Below, piece after piece: positions 1 through 8,931 of a DNA stretch of 50,458 nucleotides (the stretch's first letter is position 1; each line of letters starts with the position of its first letter). The position numbers and the translations under genes were made by a program. The notes beneath the pieces were generated by a model. The model worked only from the letters and a program-made list of their open reading frames with translations, had not been told where the DNA came from and did no database searches. Origin of the DNA: CAYPIE01 sp964410665 (GTDB taxonomy: Bacteria > Planctomycetota > Planctomycetia > Gemmatales > Gemmataceae); assembly GCA_964410665.1 (NCBI GenBank), contig CAYPIE010000042.1, positions 1-50,458 of the forward strand, in the 5' to 3' direction.

Positions 1-3
1 CAA

Positions 4-27
4 TTTGGCATTGCCCCTTTGGCATTG
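4..27. repeat. Short direct repeat at the window edge
   Basis: The 10-base word TTTGGCATTG occurs at 4-13 and again at 18-27, separated by CCCC. It lies about 175 bases upstream of the threonine synthase start. It could be a pair of protein-binding half-sites or a chance duplication; the window edge prevents seeing more. Confidence 0.4.
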
Positions 28-200
28 AGAAGAACGGGGAAGATAAGATTCAGTGCCATCGCACCTTGTGCAATCGCATCACTGCTCTTATCTCTCTGGC
101 CTGCTGGCCGTCGTCCGGCATGCCACTCTCTGGACAGTGCTCACTTCGGACTGTACGTTCAGTTGGCTCAACGGCTTTGATAGTATCCGAGGGAGATGTC

Positions 201-1460
201 GTGCCAGAACACCCGTTCGCGACCGGCCTACAGTGCCGGGTTTGTGGCAAGCAGTATGACAAGCAAGCACTCAACTTCTGCCCGGAAGACTTCGGGCCGT
301 TGGAAGTGACCTACGACTATGCCGCCATCGCCGCACAACTGCGTCGCGACACCATCATGGCACGCCCTTTCAACATGTGGCGCTATCGCGAACTGTTACC
401 ACTTGATGGGCCCCCGTCCGTCGGGTCTCAGGTCGGTGGCACGCCCTTGATTCGCGCGGACCGACTCGCCGAAGCGTTGGGGGTAGAGCGGCTTTGGATC
501 AAAAATGACGCGGTCAACTTTCCCAGCCTCTCGTTCAAAGACCGAGTTGTGTCGGTGGCCTTGAGCAAGGCCCGTGAGTTTGGCTTCGACACGGTGGGCT
601 GTGCGTCAACGGGCAATCTGGCCAACTCGGTCGCGGCCAACGCCGCCTCGGCGGGGCTGACCGCCTATGTGTTTGTCCCGTCTACTCTGGAGCAGGCCAA
701 GATTCTGGCGACAAGCATCTATGGCGCCAACGTCATCTGCATCGATGGCACGTATGATCAGGTCAATCGGCTGTGCTCACAGATCGCCTTCAAATTTGGC
801 TGGGGCCTGGTCAACGTCAACCTGCGGGCGTTTTATGCCGAGGGCTCCAAGTCGATGGGCTTTGAGATCGCCGAGCAACTTGGCTGGCGGATCCCACCGC
901 ATGTCGTCTCGCCCATGGCCGGTGGCAGCTTGATCGGCAAATTGCACAAAGCGTTTCATGAGCTCAGCAAGGTCGGCCTCGTCGAACCCGCCGAGTGCCG
1001 GGTTTATGGCGCTCAGGCCAGTGGTTGCAATCCGATCAGCGATGCGGTCAAGACCGGGCGGGAGCGTCACCGGCCGGTCAAAACACCCAAGACGATCTGC
1101 AAGTCGCTTGCGATCGGCGACCCCGCCGACGGCATGAACGCCGCCAAGCTGATCCGCTCCACCGGCGGTTGGGCGGAGGACGCCACCGACCCGGAAATCG
1201 TCGAAGCCATGCAGCTGTTGGCCGAGACCGAAGGCGTGTTTGCCGAGACTGCCGGCGGTACCACCCTGGCGGTCACCCGCAAGCTGATCGAGCAGGGCCG
1301 GATTCCGCGTGACGAGGACATCGTCATCTGCATCACCGGCAACGGCCTCAAGACCCAGGACCCCCTCGCCGAAGTACTGGCCACCCCGCCGATCATCGAG
1401 CCGACCATGCCGGCCTTCGAGGAGGTCCTCGAGTCTCGCGGCGAACCCGCCTTGGTCTGA
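201..1460 (+). CDS. thrC: Threonine synthase (PLP-dependent)
   Basis: About 419 aa. Threonine synthase converts O-phosphohomoserine to threonine with PLP in the cytosol. The N-terminus carries a small Cys-containing segment (CRVCGKQY, then NFCPEDFGPLEVTYDY) typical of the bacterial/archaeal type, followed by the fold-II PLP domain. SFKDR in NFPSLSFKDR contains the expected PLP lysine, and ASTGNLA is the phosphate-binding region. The open frame runs back to 66, but GTG at 201 is preferred because GGGAG sits 5 bases upstream and the family N-terminus begins there. A MoaD-like gene follows 113 bases later. A paralogous role, such as another beta-replacement using a protein-bound sulfur donor, cannot be excluded given the sulfur-carrier genes behind it. 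Confidence 0.9.
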   Translation: MPEHPFATGLQCRVCGKQYDKQALNFCPEDFGPLEVTYDYAAIAAQLRRDTIMARPFNMWRYRELLPLDGPPSVGSQVGGTPLIRADRLAEALGVERLWIKNDAVNFPSLSFKDRVVSVALSKAREFGFDTVGCASTGNLANSVAANAASAGLTAYVFVPSTLEQAKILATSIYGANVICIDGTYDQVNRLCSQIAFKFGWGLVNVNLRAFYAEGSKSMGFEIAEQLGWRIPPHVVSPMAGGSLIGKLHKAFHELSKVGLVEPAECRVYGAQASGCNPISDAVKTGRERHRPVKTPKTICKSLAIGDPADGMNAAKLIRSTGGWAEDATDPEIVEAMQLLAETEGVFAETAGGTTLAVTRKLIEQGRIPRDEDIVICITGNGLKTQDPLAEVLATPPIIEPTMPAFEEVLESRGEPALV

Positions 1461-1477
1461 ACGAACAACCAACCTCT

Positions 1478-1498
1478 ACGCGGGCCTTTGGCCCGCGT
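1478..1498 (+). terminator. GC-rich hairpin after thrC
   Basis: ACGCGGGCC, a TTT loop and GGCCCGCGT form a perfect 9-bp stem 18 bases after the thrC stop. No T-run follows, so it may be an attenuating or RNA-stabilising hairpin rather than a full intrinsic terminator before the sulfur-carrier genes. Confidence 0.4.
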
Positions 1499-1573
1499 GC
1501 TGGCCGACACGGCTATGTCACCGAATGGTCTGGGCACCGACCACGGTGCTATACCACGAATAAGGGAACTGTT

Positions 1574-1852
1574 ATGCCCGTGCGTATTGAAATCCCGCCA
1601 CCGCTGCGGGAAAACACCGATGGCAAAACCGATGTCGAGACCAGCGGCGCCACGGTCGGCGAAGTCCTTGCCGACCTGACCAGGCAGTACCCTGAGATCG
1701 AACCGCGACTGTTCGACTCCGGCGAGTTGCGGCCACACATCAATGTATTTGTGAACGATGAGGACATCCGTTACCTCGACGAGATGGCCACCCCGGTCGG
1801 TGATGGTACGGTGGTGGCGTTGATCCCCGCGGTCGCAGGTGGTGCTCGATGA
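1574..1852 (+). CDS. MoaD/ThiS-family ubiquitin-like sulfur carrier with Ala-Arg tail
   Basis: 92 aa, beta-grasp size. The sequence pattern VGEVLADLTRQYPEI, then INVFVNDEDIRYLD, then GTVVALIPAVAGG matches MoaD/ThiS/CysO sulfur carriers, which are activated at a C-terminal diglycine by an E1-like enzyme and then carry sulfur as a thiocarboxylate. Here the protein ends GGAR, so two residues must be removed before activation. An RBS (AAGGGA) precedes the ATG. The stop overlaps the next gene as ATGA, and an E1-like ThiF/MoeB follows, which supports the role. Whether its product is molybdopterin, cysteine, homocysteine or a protein modification cannot be told from the sequence; thrC upstream suggests amino-acid synthesis. 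Confidence 0.82.
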   Translation: MPVRIEIPPPLRENTDGKTDVETSGATVGEVLADLTRQYPEIEPRLFDSGELRPHINVFVNDEDIRYLDEMATPVGDGTVVALIPAVAGGAR

Positions 1853-2214
1853 GCGATGCCGACGATACCCGGGAAGACAGAGACGGCGAAGTGCCCGAGG
1901 GGGCGGCCGTCTTCCCGGAGATTCCGGAGGAGTTGGGTGTACACCCACTGCTATTGTGCACCTTGCACGCGATTGTTTTTCTGCAAGGCTCGGATCTGAA
2001 CATCGTGCAACCCGATGCCGCCGATGAAGCCCTCGAATATATCGCCGGCTACCTGCAGCGGCTGGACCCCGCTCAACTGCAACGGGTCGAGGAAGACATG
2101 GCCTGTTTGCTTGCCATGGCCCGCGAGGAGAAATGGCCCAAAGAATTACTCCAGTTTCTCAAGACCGTGCTGGCCGACTTCGGCGTCGGCAAGGAACCTG
2201 ACCATGACGCTTGA
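1849..2214 (+). CDS. Conserved-looking small protein of unknown function
   Basis: 121 aa; I do not recognise a family. The first 25 residues are acidic and probably disordered. The rest looks mainly alpha-helical (HPLLLCTLHAIVFLQGSD, then two amphipathic helices around the EALEYIAGYLQRLD and VEEDMACLLAMAREEKW segments). No signal peptide or metal-binding motif is visible. Its ATG overlaps the stop of the MoaD-like gene and its end overlaps the ThiF/MoeB start by 11 bases, so all three are translationally coupled. The position suggests an accessory or adaptor for the carrier or its E1, but this is inference only. It has no JAMM motif, so it is not the expected tail-removing metalloprotease. 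Confidence 0.7.
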   Translation: MSDADDTREDRDGEVPEGAAVFPEIPEELGVHPLLLCTLHAIVFLQGSDLNIVQPDAADEALEYIAGYLQRLDPAQLQRVEEDMACLLAMAREEKWPKELLQFLKTVLADFGVGKEPDHDA

Positions 2215-3247
2215 TGCGGAATCGCGGGAACGCTATAGCCGACAGATGCGCTTCGCCGGCGTCGGCCAGACCGGTCAGGAAAAACTGCTGGCCAGCCGGG
2301 TCACCTTGTGTGGCTGCGGCGCCCTCGGCACGGTGCTCGCCAACACCCTGGTTCGCTCCGGGGTCGGCTTTGTTCGCATCATCGACCGCGACTTCATCGA
2401 GACCAGCAATCTCCAGCGTCAGGTGCTTTTCGACGAGGCCGACGTTACCGACAATCTGCCCAAAGCCGAGGCTGCCGCCCGCAAGCTCCGCGCGATCAAC
2501 TCGAGCGTCACCATCGAGCCGGTGGTCGCAGACATCGACCGCACCAACATCCTCGACCTGTGCCAGGACGTCGACCTGATCCTCGACGGCACCGACAACT
2601 TTGAGATCCGCTACCTGATCAACGACACTGCGGTAAAGCTGAACAAACCCTGGGTGTTCGGCGGTTCGATCGGCGCGCACGGCCAGACCATGACCATCGT
2701 GCCGGGTCAGACGCCGTGCCTGCGCTGTTTGTTCGAAGCCGCGCCCGGGCCAGGGGACGTCGGCACCTGCGAGACCGCGGGCGTGCTCGGGCCGATGGTG
2801 CAGATCATCGCCAGCCTTCAGGCCACCGAGGCCATCAAGCTGCTCACCGGCCACCTCGAGGCCATTAACCGCGAGCTGTTGTTCCTGGATATCTGGGAGA
2901 ACACGCACCGACGTATGAAGGTCGCGCGGCTACTGGAGAAGAATCACTGTGTCTGCTGCAAGCAACGCAAGTTCGAATGGCTCGAGGGCGACCACGGCTC
3001 ACAGACGGTCAGCCTGTGCGGCCGCAACGCAGTACAGGTTTCACAGCGGCGGCAAAGCCGCCTAAACTTCGAGGACTTGGCCAAGCAGCTGTCGTATTCT
3101 GGCAAGGTCAGCCATAATAAATTCTTGCTCAAGTTTGACGTCGAGGATTATCAGTTCACCGTGTTCCCGGACGGGCGAGCCATCATCAAGGGCACGGCGG
3201 ACACCGATAAGGCACGCACCCTTTACGCCAAATACATCGGCCACTAA
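2204..3247 (+). CDS. ThiF/MoeB/HesA-family E1-like adenylyltransferase
   Basis: 347 aa. Enzymes of this family adenylate the C-terminal glycine of MoaD/ThiS-type carriers. Visible are ERYSRQMRFAGVGQTGQ (family N-terminus), the nucleotide-binding GCGALGT loop, D-x-D in IIDRDFIETSNLQRQ, two zinc CxxC pairs (CLRC and CVCC), and GTCETAGVLGP holding the conserved cysteine region of MoeB. A C-terminal extension (about residues 275-347, ending FPDGRAIIKGTADTDKA..YIGH) is a common MoeB/ThiF tail. The frame is open from 2015, but ATG 2204 gives the family N-terminus and overlaps the upstream gene. No rhodanese domain is present, so sulfur probably comes from the PLP desulfurase that follows. Confidence 0.88.
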   Translation: MTLDAESRERYSRQMRFAGVGQTGQEKLLASRVTLCGCGALGTVLANTLVRSGVGFVRIIDRDFIETSNLQRQVLFDEADVTDNLPKAEAAARKLRAINSSVTIEPVVADIDRTNILDLCQDVDLILDGTDNFEIRYLINDTAVKLNKPWVFGGSIGAHGQTMTIVPGQTPCLRCLFEAAPGPGDVGTCETAGVLGPMVQIIASLQATEAIKLLTGHLEAINRELLFLDIWENTHRRMKVARLLEKNHCVCCKQRKFEWLEGDHGSQTVSLCGRNAVQVSQRRQSRLNFEDLAKQLSYSGKVSHNKFLLKFDVEDYQFTVFPDGRAIIKGTADTDKARTLYAKYIGH

Positions 3248-3304
3248 GACCAGCCGACGACCCCTGCTTAAGCAAGCCTCCACAGCCATGGGAAGCGGAC
3301 GCAG

Positions 3305-4450
3305 ATGACCATTTATCTCGACAACGCGGCCACCAGTTACCCCAAACCCGAATCGGTCTACCAGACGCTGGACTATTTTGCCCGGCACAGTCTGGCCAAC
3401 CCGGGCCGGGCCGGCCACAAAATGGCCCTAGAAGCCGAGCACACCCTGGATGATGCTCGCCACCGCCTCAATCAGCTGCTCCACGGTAAGGCCCCAGAAC
3501 GCTTTATCTTTGCCATGAACGGCACCGACGCCCTCAACATGGCCTTCAAAGGGGTGTTGCGGCCGGGCGACCATGTGATTACCACTGACCTGGAACATAA
3601 CAGCGTGAGCCGCCCACTGCGGGCCCTCGAGCTCGACGGTGTGATTCAGATCAGCAAGGTTCACGCCGATGGGGAAGGCTTTATCGACCCCGACGCCATC
3701 GCCACGGCCATCACGCCAACCACGCGGCTGATCGCCGTGACGCACGCCAGCAACGTACTGGGCACGGTGCAACCAATAGGCGAAATCGGCAAAGTCGCCC
3801 GCAGTCACGACCTGCTATTCCTGGTCGATGCCGCGCAAACCGTGGGCGTGTTGCCGATCGACATTCAGGCGATGCACATTGACTTGCTCGCTTTCCCAGG
3901 ACACAAGTCGCTGTTCGGCCCCACCGGGACCGGTGCCCTGTATGTGTCGCCACGCGTCCAGCCACGGCCGTGGCGTGAGGGGGGCACTGGCGGCGACTCC
4001 TCGAGCGAAACTCAGCCACGCGAGTACCCCTACTACCTCGAAGGCGGCACCCCCAACGTGCTGGGCATTGCTGGGCTGATCGCCGGGATTCAGTATGTCC
4101 AAGAACAGGGTATGGGGGAGATTCACGCCCATGAGCTCGCTCTGCTCGACCGGCTACGCGCGCAACTTGAAGAGATGGGAGGTTTCGAGATCTTCGGCAC
4201 GACCGACCCCAAACGCCGGGTTGGCACCATGAGCTTCCGCAGCGAGGTGATTCCTGCGACCGAACTTGGCGGCATCCTGGACCAGTCGTTCGCCATCGCC
4301 GTCCGACCCGGCCTGCACTGTGCTCCGTACATCCACCAGTCAATCGATACCTTTCCCGACGGTGCAATCCGGGTCAGCCCGGGCCCGTTCAACACCGTCG
4401 AACACATCGACGCCCTGGCCGCGGCATTGCGCGAGGTGACGGCTCTGTGA
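3305..4450 (+). CDS. Class-V aminotransferase, cysteine-desulfurase-like
   Basis: 381 aa, cytosolic PLP enzyme. It starts YLDNAATSYPKPESV as in NifS/SufS-type cysteine desulfurases. Other marks are the motif HNSVSRPL, the PLP lysine in FPGHKSLFGPTGTG, and a cysteine in RPGLHCAPY at the position of the mobile persulfide cysteine. RVSPGPFNT closes the family signature. The most similar group I know is the short 'cysteine desulfurase family' branch rather than IscS. It starts 57 bases after the ThiF/MoeB gene, so it is the natural sulfur donor for the carrier. Substrate specificity is inferred. Confidence 0.85.
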   Translation: MTIYLDNAATSYPKPESVYQTLDYFARHSLANPGRAGHKMALEAEHTLDDARHRLNQLLHGKAPERFIFAMNGTDALNMAFKGVLRPGDHVITTDLEHNSVSRPLRALELDGVIQISKVHADGEGFIDPDAIATAITPTTRLIAVTHASNVLGTVQPIGEIGKVARSHDLLFLVDAAQTVGVLPIDIQAMHIDLLAFPGHKSLFGPTGTGALYVSPRVQPRPWREGGTGGDSSSETQPREYPYYLEGGTPNVLGIAGLIAGIQYVQEQGMGEIHAHELALLDRLRAQLEEMGGFEIFGTTDPKRRVGTMSFRSEVIPATELGGILDQSFAIAVRPGLHCAPYIHQSIDTFPDGAIRVSPGPFNTVEHIDALAAALREVTAL

Positions 4451-4541
4451 CTGGAACTCGCCCGAGGTTGGTGTAACATTTCGGCCGTGAAGGTGTTGTA
4501 CGCCCAGTGCAAAGTACCACAATACCCAGACGGCGACACTC

Positions 4542-5402
4542 ATGTCACACATCTTGATCGTACTCTCACTCTTGGTAGCGGCGTTCACTGCTGGCCAGAC
4601 TCAAGGCGCCAGCCCGTTCCTGGCGATCGAAGACGAGGCAAAGACCGCACCGTCGCCAACCACGCAAGTGCCCCCGTCATTCAAGGATGGCGGCAACTGT
4701 CTTTTCATCGGGCACAGCTTCTTCATTCCGGTGGCCCGGTACTTTGACAAAATCGCCAGCCGAAGCGGCTTTTCTCGCCATCAAGCCCAACTCGTCTTCG
4801 CGCCCGGAAAACGCGGCTCACCCGGAGACCTGTGGCGCAACTCCAGTCGCAGGAAACAGATCGAAGACAAACTGGCCAGCGGGAAGATCGACCTTCTGGG
4901 CATGACCACCTTTTCGAGCAAAACTGCATTCAAGGATTACCAGCGTTGGATCGACCTGGCCCTGAAGTACAATCCCAACACGCAGTTTTTCATCGGTCAA
5001 TGCTGGACGTTCGGCGGGCCGAAAAGGGAAACCAAACAATATGATCAGGCGATCGAAGCGAACGGCGATCATCAGTTCAAGATCGTAAGGGAGCTACGCA
5101 AGTCTTATCCAAATAATCTTATTTATTTTATCAATTACGGCAAAATCGCTTCTGAGATGAAACGCCGCTTCAGCGTCGATCAGCTTCCCGACATCACCAA
5201 GATGGTCGGCCGGGACAAAGGTGCGCTGTTCCGAGACGGCTTCATGGGGCACGCCGGCCCCATGATGTTGGAACTGTCTTCCCTGGTTTGGCTGAACATC
5301 CTCTATGGCACCGAGATCGAACAACTGAAGCACTCAACTTACCAATCGGATGTCAAGGACATCACCATGAAGGTGATCAAGTTTAACCAAAAGTACCGAT
5401 AA
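4542..5402 (+). CDS. Secreted SGNH-hydrolase-like protein
   Basis: 286 aa. The N-terminus has a signal peptide (hydrophobic LIVLSLLVAAFTA, likely cut near GQTQGA). FIGHSFFIP at the start of the mature domain resembles the first SGNH block (Gly-x-Ser), and DGFMGHAGPMMLELSSLVW near the C-terminus could supply the late Asp/His block, so an esterase or carbohydrate-deacetylase fold is plausible. The middle block (TQFFIGQCW) fits a central strand. Function and substrate are unknown. It lies 91 bases after the desulfurase with a weak RBS, so cotranscription is uncertain. It converges with the methyltransferase on the other strand. Confidence 0.65.
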   Translation: MSHILIVLSLLVAAFTAGQTQGASPFLAIEDEAKTAPSPTTQVPPSFKDGGNCLFIGHSFFIPVARYFDKIASRSGFSRHQAQLVFAPGKRGSPGDLWRNSSRRKQIEDKLASGKIDLLGMTTFSSKTAFKDYQRWIDLALKYNPNTQFFIGQCWTFGGPKRETKQYDQAIEANGDHQFKIVRELRKSYPNNLIYFINYGKIASEMKRRFSVDQLPDITKMVGRDKGALFRDGFMGHAGPMMLELSSLVWLNILYGTEIEQLKHSTYQSDVKDITMKVIKFNQKYR

Positions 5403-5439
5403 CTGGTTGCTTCGCTGAACCAGCGGGCCAGAAGGCATC

Positions 5440-6567
5440 TTAGTGCCGGGTGAACCGCATCAGTAACCGCTCGACGTGCTCGGCCCACTTCCAGCGTGCG
5501 AACACCTCGGCCTTGAGCCCCAGGAGTCCGGCCATGCGCAGGAAATAGTCGCCGTTGAGGTGCATTTCGCCCCGGTTGCCCAGGCCGCGCTCGACCAGCG
5601 CCGAGCTCAAGAAGTCGGCGATGATCTGTCCGCCGGGACTGAGCAAGCGCATGGCCTCGCCGAGTAGCAGTATTGATTCATCAATATGTGTATGTGTAAA
5701 TACACTGAAGAACAGAACCGTGTCAAACGGCCCTTCATGATCCTCGATCGGCAGCGAGGTCATCGCGTTGACGCGGAAGACGAAGTTCGGTCGTTTGAAC
5801 TCCCCCCGGCAAAAGTCGATGGCTTGCTGCGCCAGGTCGGTGCCGTAATATGCGCCCCGGTCGGAGAGATACCCCTCCAGGCCAATGGCAATCTGGCCGG
5901 TGCCGCAGCCGACGTCCAGCACCCGTTCGTCGGGCGTCACGCCCAGTTCCTGGGTGAGCATTGAATGGCGTTCCCGGGCCGACTTTTCGTAGGCCTCGCG
6001 CGAGTGGTAGGCCCCGACCACCCACCAGTAGTTGTCTTGCAGGTTGGCGTTGCGGAACACAGCGTGATAATCGATGTCTCGTTCGTGCGGGAAGTTAACC
6101 TGCACCGGAAAGTGCTGGTTGCCACGCAACTCAAACGAGCCGAGCCCTGGCTGGATCAGTGCGAAGCCCAAACGGAAATCGCCGACCGACCCCGGGGCGA
6201 TGATGGGCAGGCTGAACTCCACCGGTTGACCGGGGTATAGGATATCGGGGAGATCGACCGACGTAGTCGCTTTCCGGTAGCGAGCTTCGGTCAAGGGTTG
6301 CCAGGAGTAGTGCAGCCGGACCGGGTGATGACCCCGTGAGGTGAGCGGAATACCAGCCAGATTGTTGATACGCAACCGTACCTCGGCCGCTTGCTCGGTG
6401 GCCACCATCAACGGCGGGTTGAGAACCTGGAACTCGGCCACCGCAGCGCCTTTGGGCAACGGCCGGTCCAGCCGGTGCGGGCAGAGAAGTTGCCGGCCCA
6501 CGCGGCGAAGCATGCCGAGCGGCCGCCAGTGGAGCAAAGCGATACTCGAACGGAGGTTTAACACCAT
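5440..6567 (-). CDS. SAM methyltransferase with Ig-like N-terminal domain (copy A)
   Basis: 375 aa. Residues about 35-155 look like a beta-sandwich accessory domain (VRLRINNLAG, then HPVRLHYSW, LYPGQPVEF, GFALIQPGLGSF), a pattern I associate with carbohydrate-related planctomycete and cyanobacterial proteins. Residues about 185-375 are a class-I methyltransferase: VLDVGCGTGQIAIG (motif I), YYGTDLAQQAIDF, FDTVLFFSVFTHTH and LLSPGGQIIADF. The ORF extends to 6636, but ATG 6567 has GAGGAG just upstream and matches the start of copy B. The C-terminal half is identical in DNA to copy B at 9373-10497. The likely substrate is a glycan or surface polysaccharide; the membrane glycosyltransferases nearby support this but do not prove it. 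Confidence 0.85.
   Translation of the reverse strand: MVLNLRSSIALLHWRPLGMLRRVGRQLLCPHRLDRPLPKGAAVAEFQVLNPPLMVATEQAAEVRLRINNLAGIPLTSRGHHPVRLHYSWQPLTEARYRKATTSVDLPDILYPGQPVEFSLPIIAPGSVGDFRLGFALIQPGLGSFELRGNQHFPVQVNFPHERDIDYHAVFRNANLQDNYWWVVGAYHSREAYEKSARERHSMLTQELGVTPDERVLDVGCGTGQIAIGLEGYLSDRGAYYGTDLAQQAIDFCRGEFKRPNFVFRVNAMTSLPIEDHEGPFDTVLFFSVFTHTHIDESILLLGEAMRLLSPGGQIIADFLSSALVERGLGNRGEMHLNGDYFLRMAGLLGLKAEVFARWKWAEHVERLLMRFTRH
5464..6036. repeat. 573-bp block identical to 9397-9969
   Basis: The 3' half of methyltransferase A is base-for-base the same as that of copy B at a constant offset of 3933, in every stretch I compared. The first mismatches are at 5463/9396 on one side and 6037/9970 on the other. 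Outside it the genes differ at many positions. It is best explained by gene conversion or recent recombination. Confidence 0.85.
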
Positions 6568-6852
6568 CGACTCCTCAGTGGGTGCCACTATGATCGCTTG
6601 ATCCCACCCTGACCACTTGCTTAGGACTCGAGGCAATACTCAGACGGTAGGGCCTCACACAACCCCAACGCGAGTTGATTGAGCGCAAGGAACGGGTGTG
6701 CAAGCAATCGTGGCACACCTTCGGAGGTTGATTCGATTGAGTGAGATTTCTGAACAAGAACTTAACTGGAGGAACAAAGACTCATGCGAATACCCAGGTC
6801 GTCGTTCCAGGTACATTGGAACACTAGGAACGTAAGAGAGAATTGAGTGTGG

Positions 6853-8549
6853 TTATAGCCCATCCTTCTGCGATTGTGACGCTGAGCCTTGGATCAGTGT
6901 GGCTCTCCTTTCAGGAGTAAGATACAGTTGCTGGAATGCCTTTCCATAGACGACTCTCCCGTCCGAAGCCCAGCCGTCTAGGCTCGGGAGGAGCGAGACC
7001 CAATACATATATATGTGAACAAATGAGTCATAGTACAGAAGCGAGTCATATCCTGCAGGGTTTTCTCGGGTACGAGGTCTGAAAACCGCAGAAGTTGAGA
7101 AAACCCCAGAATTGTGCTGCAACCCAGGTGTTACGAACATCAGAATTGATCCTATCTCGGTATTTCGGTCTCTAACTGACCCCTCAAGAACTTGCTCAAC
7201 CCATACTGGCGCGTGATGCTTCCTCACCAGCGGTACAGACTCTACGTCAAGATCCATATCGTAGTATGTGAAATCCACGGCAAACACAGGGCGTTCCTTG
7301 AGTGAGGCAACAACCCGGTCAATCGTTTTCGCGACATGAGTCTGGTATCGTACACTCGCAATGTGGTGATACTTCCAACGGAGTTGCTCGCGGATTATTG
7401 GCAACTGTTGGTACAGATTCCCCAGAACGGCCAGCAGAACGAGGGCGGCCATCGGCCGATGTGCCGGTCGTTCAGTACGAGGGAGCGCTGACAGCAGCAG
7501 TGGTAACAAGGGGATAAACGAGAACCAGTACCACCCCATGTACTGTTCAGACTTGAAGAGCATCAGCAGTAGGACAGCGAAGCTGGCCAGGATGCCGAGG
7601 AAGTACCGAAATGGACACCGACCGGCCACGAGTGCGAAGCCAAGGACGAACAATGAGACCTGCCCAATTCCGAAGAAGCACAGCCCTCCGTTATATACCC
7701 CATCCCAGTGATTCCCGTGGTGTAAAAGCACCAATCGAAGGTGATGAAGGGGCTCAGCCGGTGGGGGCGCCTCCTGCGTCAGATTCGCTACGAATGCGAC
7801 TGGGTTAGTCAAAATAAACGGATTTGTTAAGAGAAAACCGCCCACAACACCAAAGCCGAGCGGAGCCAACCGATGAAGCCGTTTCGGCCCACGTAAACTC
7901 AGCGCAGCAACGAACACCAGTACAGCAATCGCGGTGACCTTGATCCCGAGCGCCGCCCCAATGAGTGTCCCCCCAAACCAACGGCGCCTTCCGGAATCGC
8001 CTTGGTAGAACATCAACCCAACCATTCCGGTGGCTAAGGCAGGCAGTTCCGGTCCAGTCAACTTACCGGTCCACCATGCCATCGGTGTCGTGAGCCATAG
8101 AAGAAGTGCTCCCCATGCGAACGGTCCCCCCGTTCCCCGTGCGTACCACACCAGGACCACCGGAATAGTGAGCGTACACGCCAAAGCCAAACCTCGCATG
8201 ACAAGCAGTTCGTTGACAGGCAATCGGCAGGCGGCGGCATACCAAAGCCAGTAGACCGAGCCATAGCCGAGGGTGTTCTCCTGGGCAAAAAAAAAGACAC
8301 GGTGCCTTCGCACCGCCAGCGTTCTGCCGCCTGTAGCGCGTAGTTTCGGAACCAGAGTTCGTCAGGAACATAAGCCTCTGCAAAATAGCAGGGAGACACT
8401 ATCCAAACGTAAACCACTGACCCGGTCACAGCAAACATCCAACCCCAATCGAGCGGCCAACGGAGTCCGGACCGACTTCGAACGGTCCTGAGAAGTGAAC
8501 CGAACCAACTGCCCCGTTGCTCGACAAATATCTGTAAGTCTGAGGTCAC
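6853..8549 (-). CDS. Polytopic GT-C-like glycosyltransferase, frameshifted at a T9 run
   Basis: Membrane protein of about 565 aa if the frame is corrected. The uninterrupted part (start 8313) has around ten hydrophobic segments and a hydrophilic C-terminal domain of about 180 residues. The true N-terminus lies in another frame, starting at GTG 8549 behind a good GGAGGAGG RBS. It carries a TM segment and EAYVPDELWFRNYAL, whose Asp-Glu resembles the catalytic region of GT39/ArnT-type enzymes using lipid-linked sugars. The two frames join at nine Ts on the coding strand (8286-8296 region); one extra T gives TVSFFFAQENTLGYG in one frame. This may be a sequencing error, slippage, or a true pseudogene. 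It lies 285 bases upstream of methyltransferase A. Confidence 0.7.
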
Positions 8550-8931
8550 CAGTAACCTCCTCCGCTCAGTTGTAAGCCAGCGATCCACGAATCGAACGAT
8601 CGGAATCGATCAAAGATCAGTGGACAGTGCATCACCCGAGGTGTGACAGTAAGGTCGCAGGAAGAGTCATCCCCCCTGAGCAATCCTGCGGGCTGCAACC
8701 CACACCGAAGCCGATTCCTAATCCACTCCTCGCTGATCCGCACTCACGTTCCGCAACCATGGGACAACCCTGCAGCCCGCTGGTTACGGCATTCCATGAC
8801 CGCAGCCATCCAATCCCTTGCCTTGACTCCAGTGCTTTTTCGGGACCCCACGCGGGCTATACCCCCTGAAAAGCCCTGTCGCCGCTCGTCAAACTGGGCC
8901 AGAAGCAGGAACGGGCAAGCTCGTCGTACTC
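8550..8931. other. Intergenic stretch with no supportable gene
   Basis: About 380 bases between the frameshifted glycosyltransferase and the remnant of another one. Short open frames exist on both strands, but none has a convincing start, composition or motif. No tRNA or clear terminator is visible. Confidence 0.5.

Noticed and set aside
777..1948. Open frames antisense to thrC and to the carrier gene
   Set aside because: No family features, and the sense strand is clearly coding throughout.
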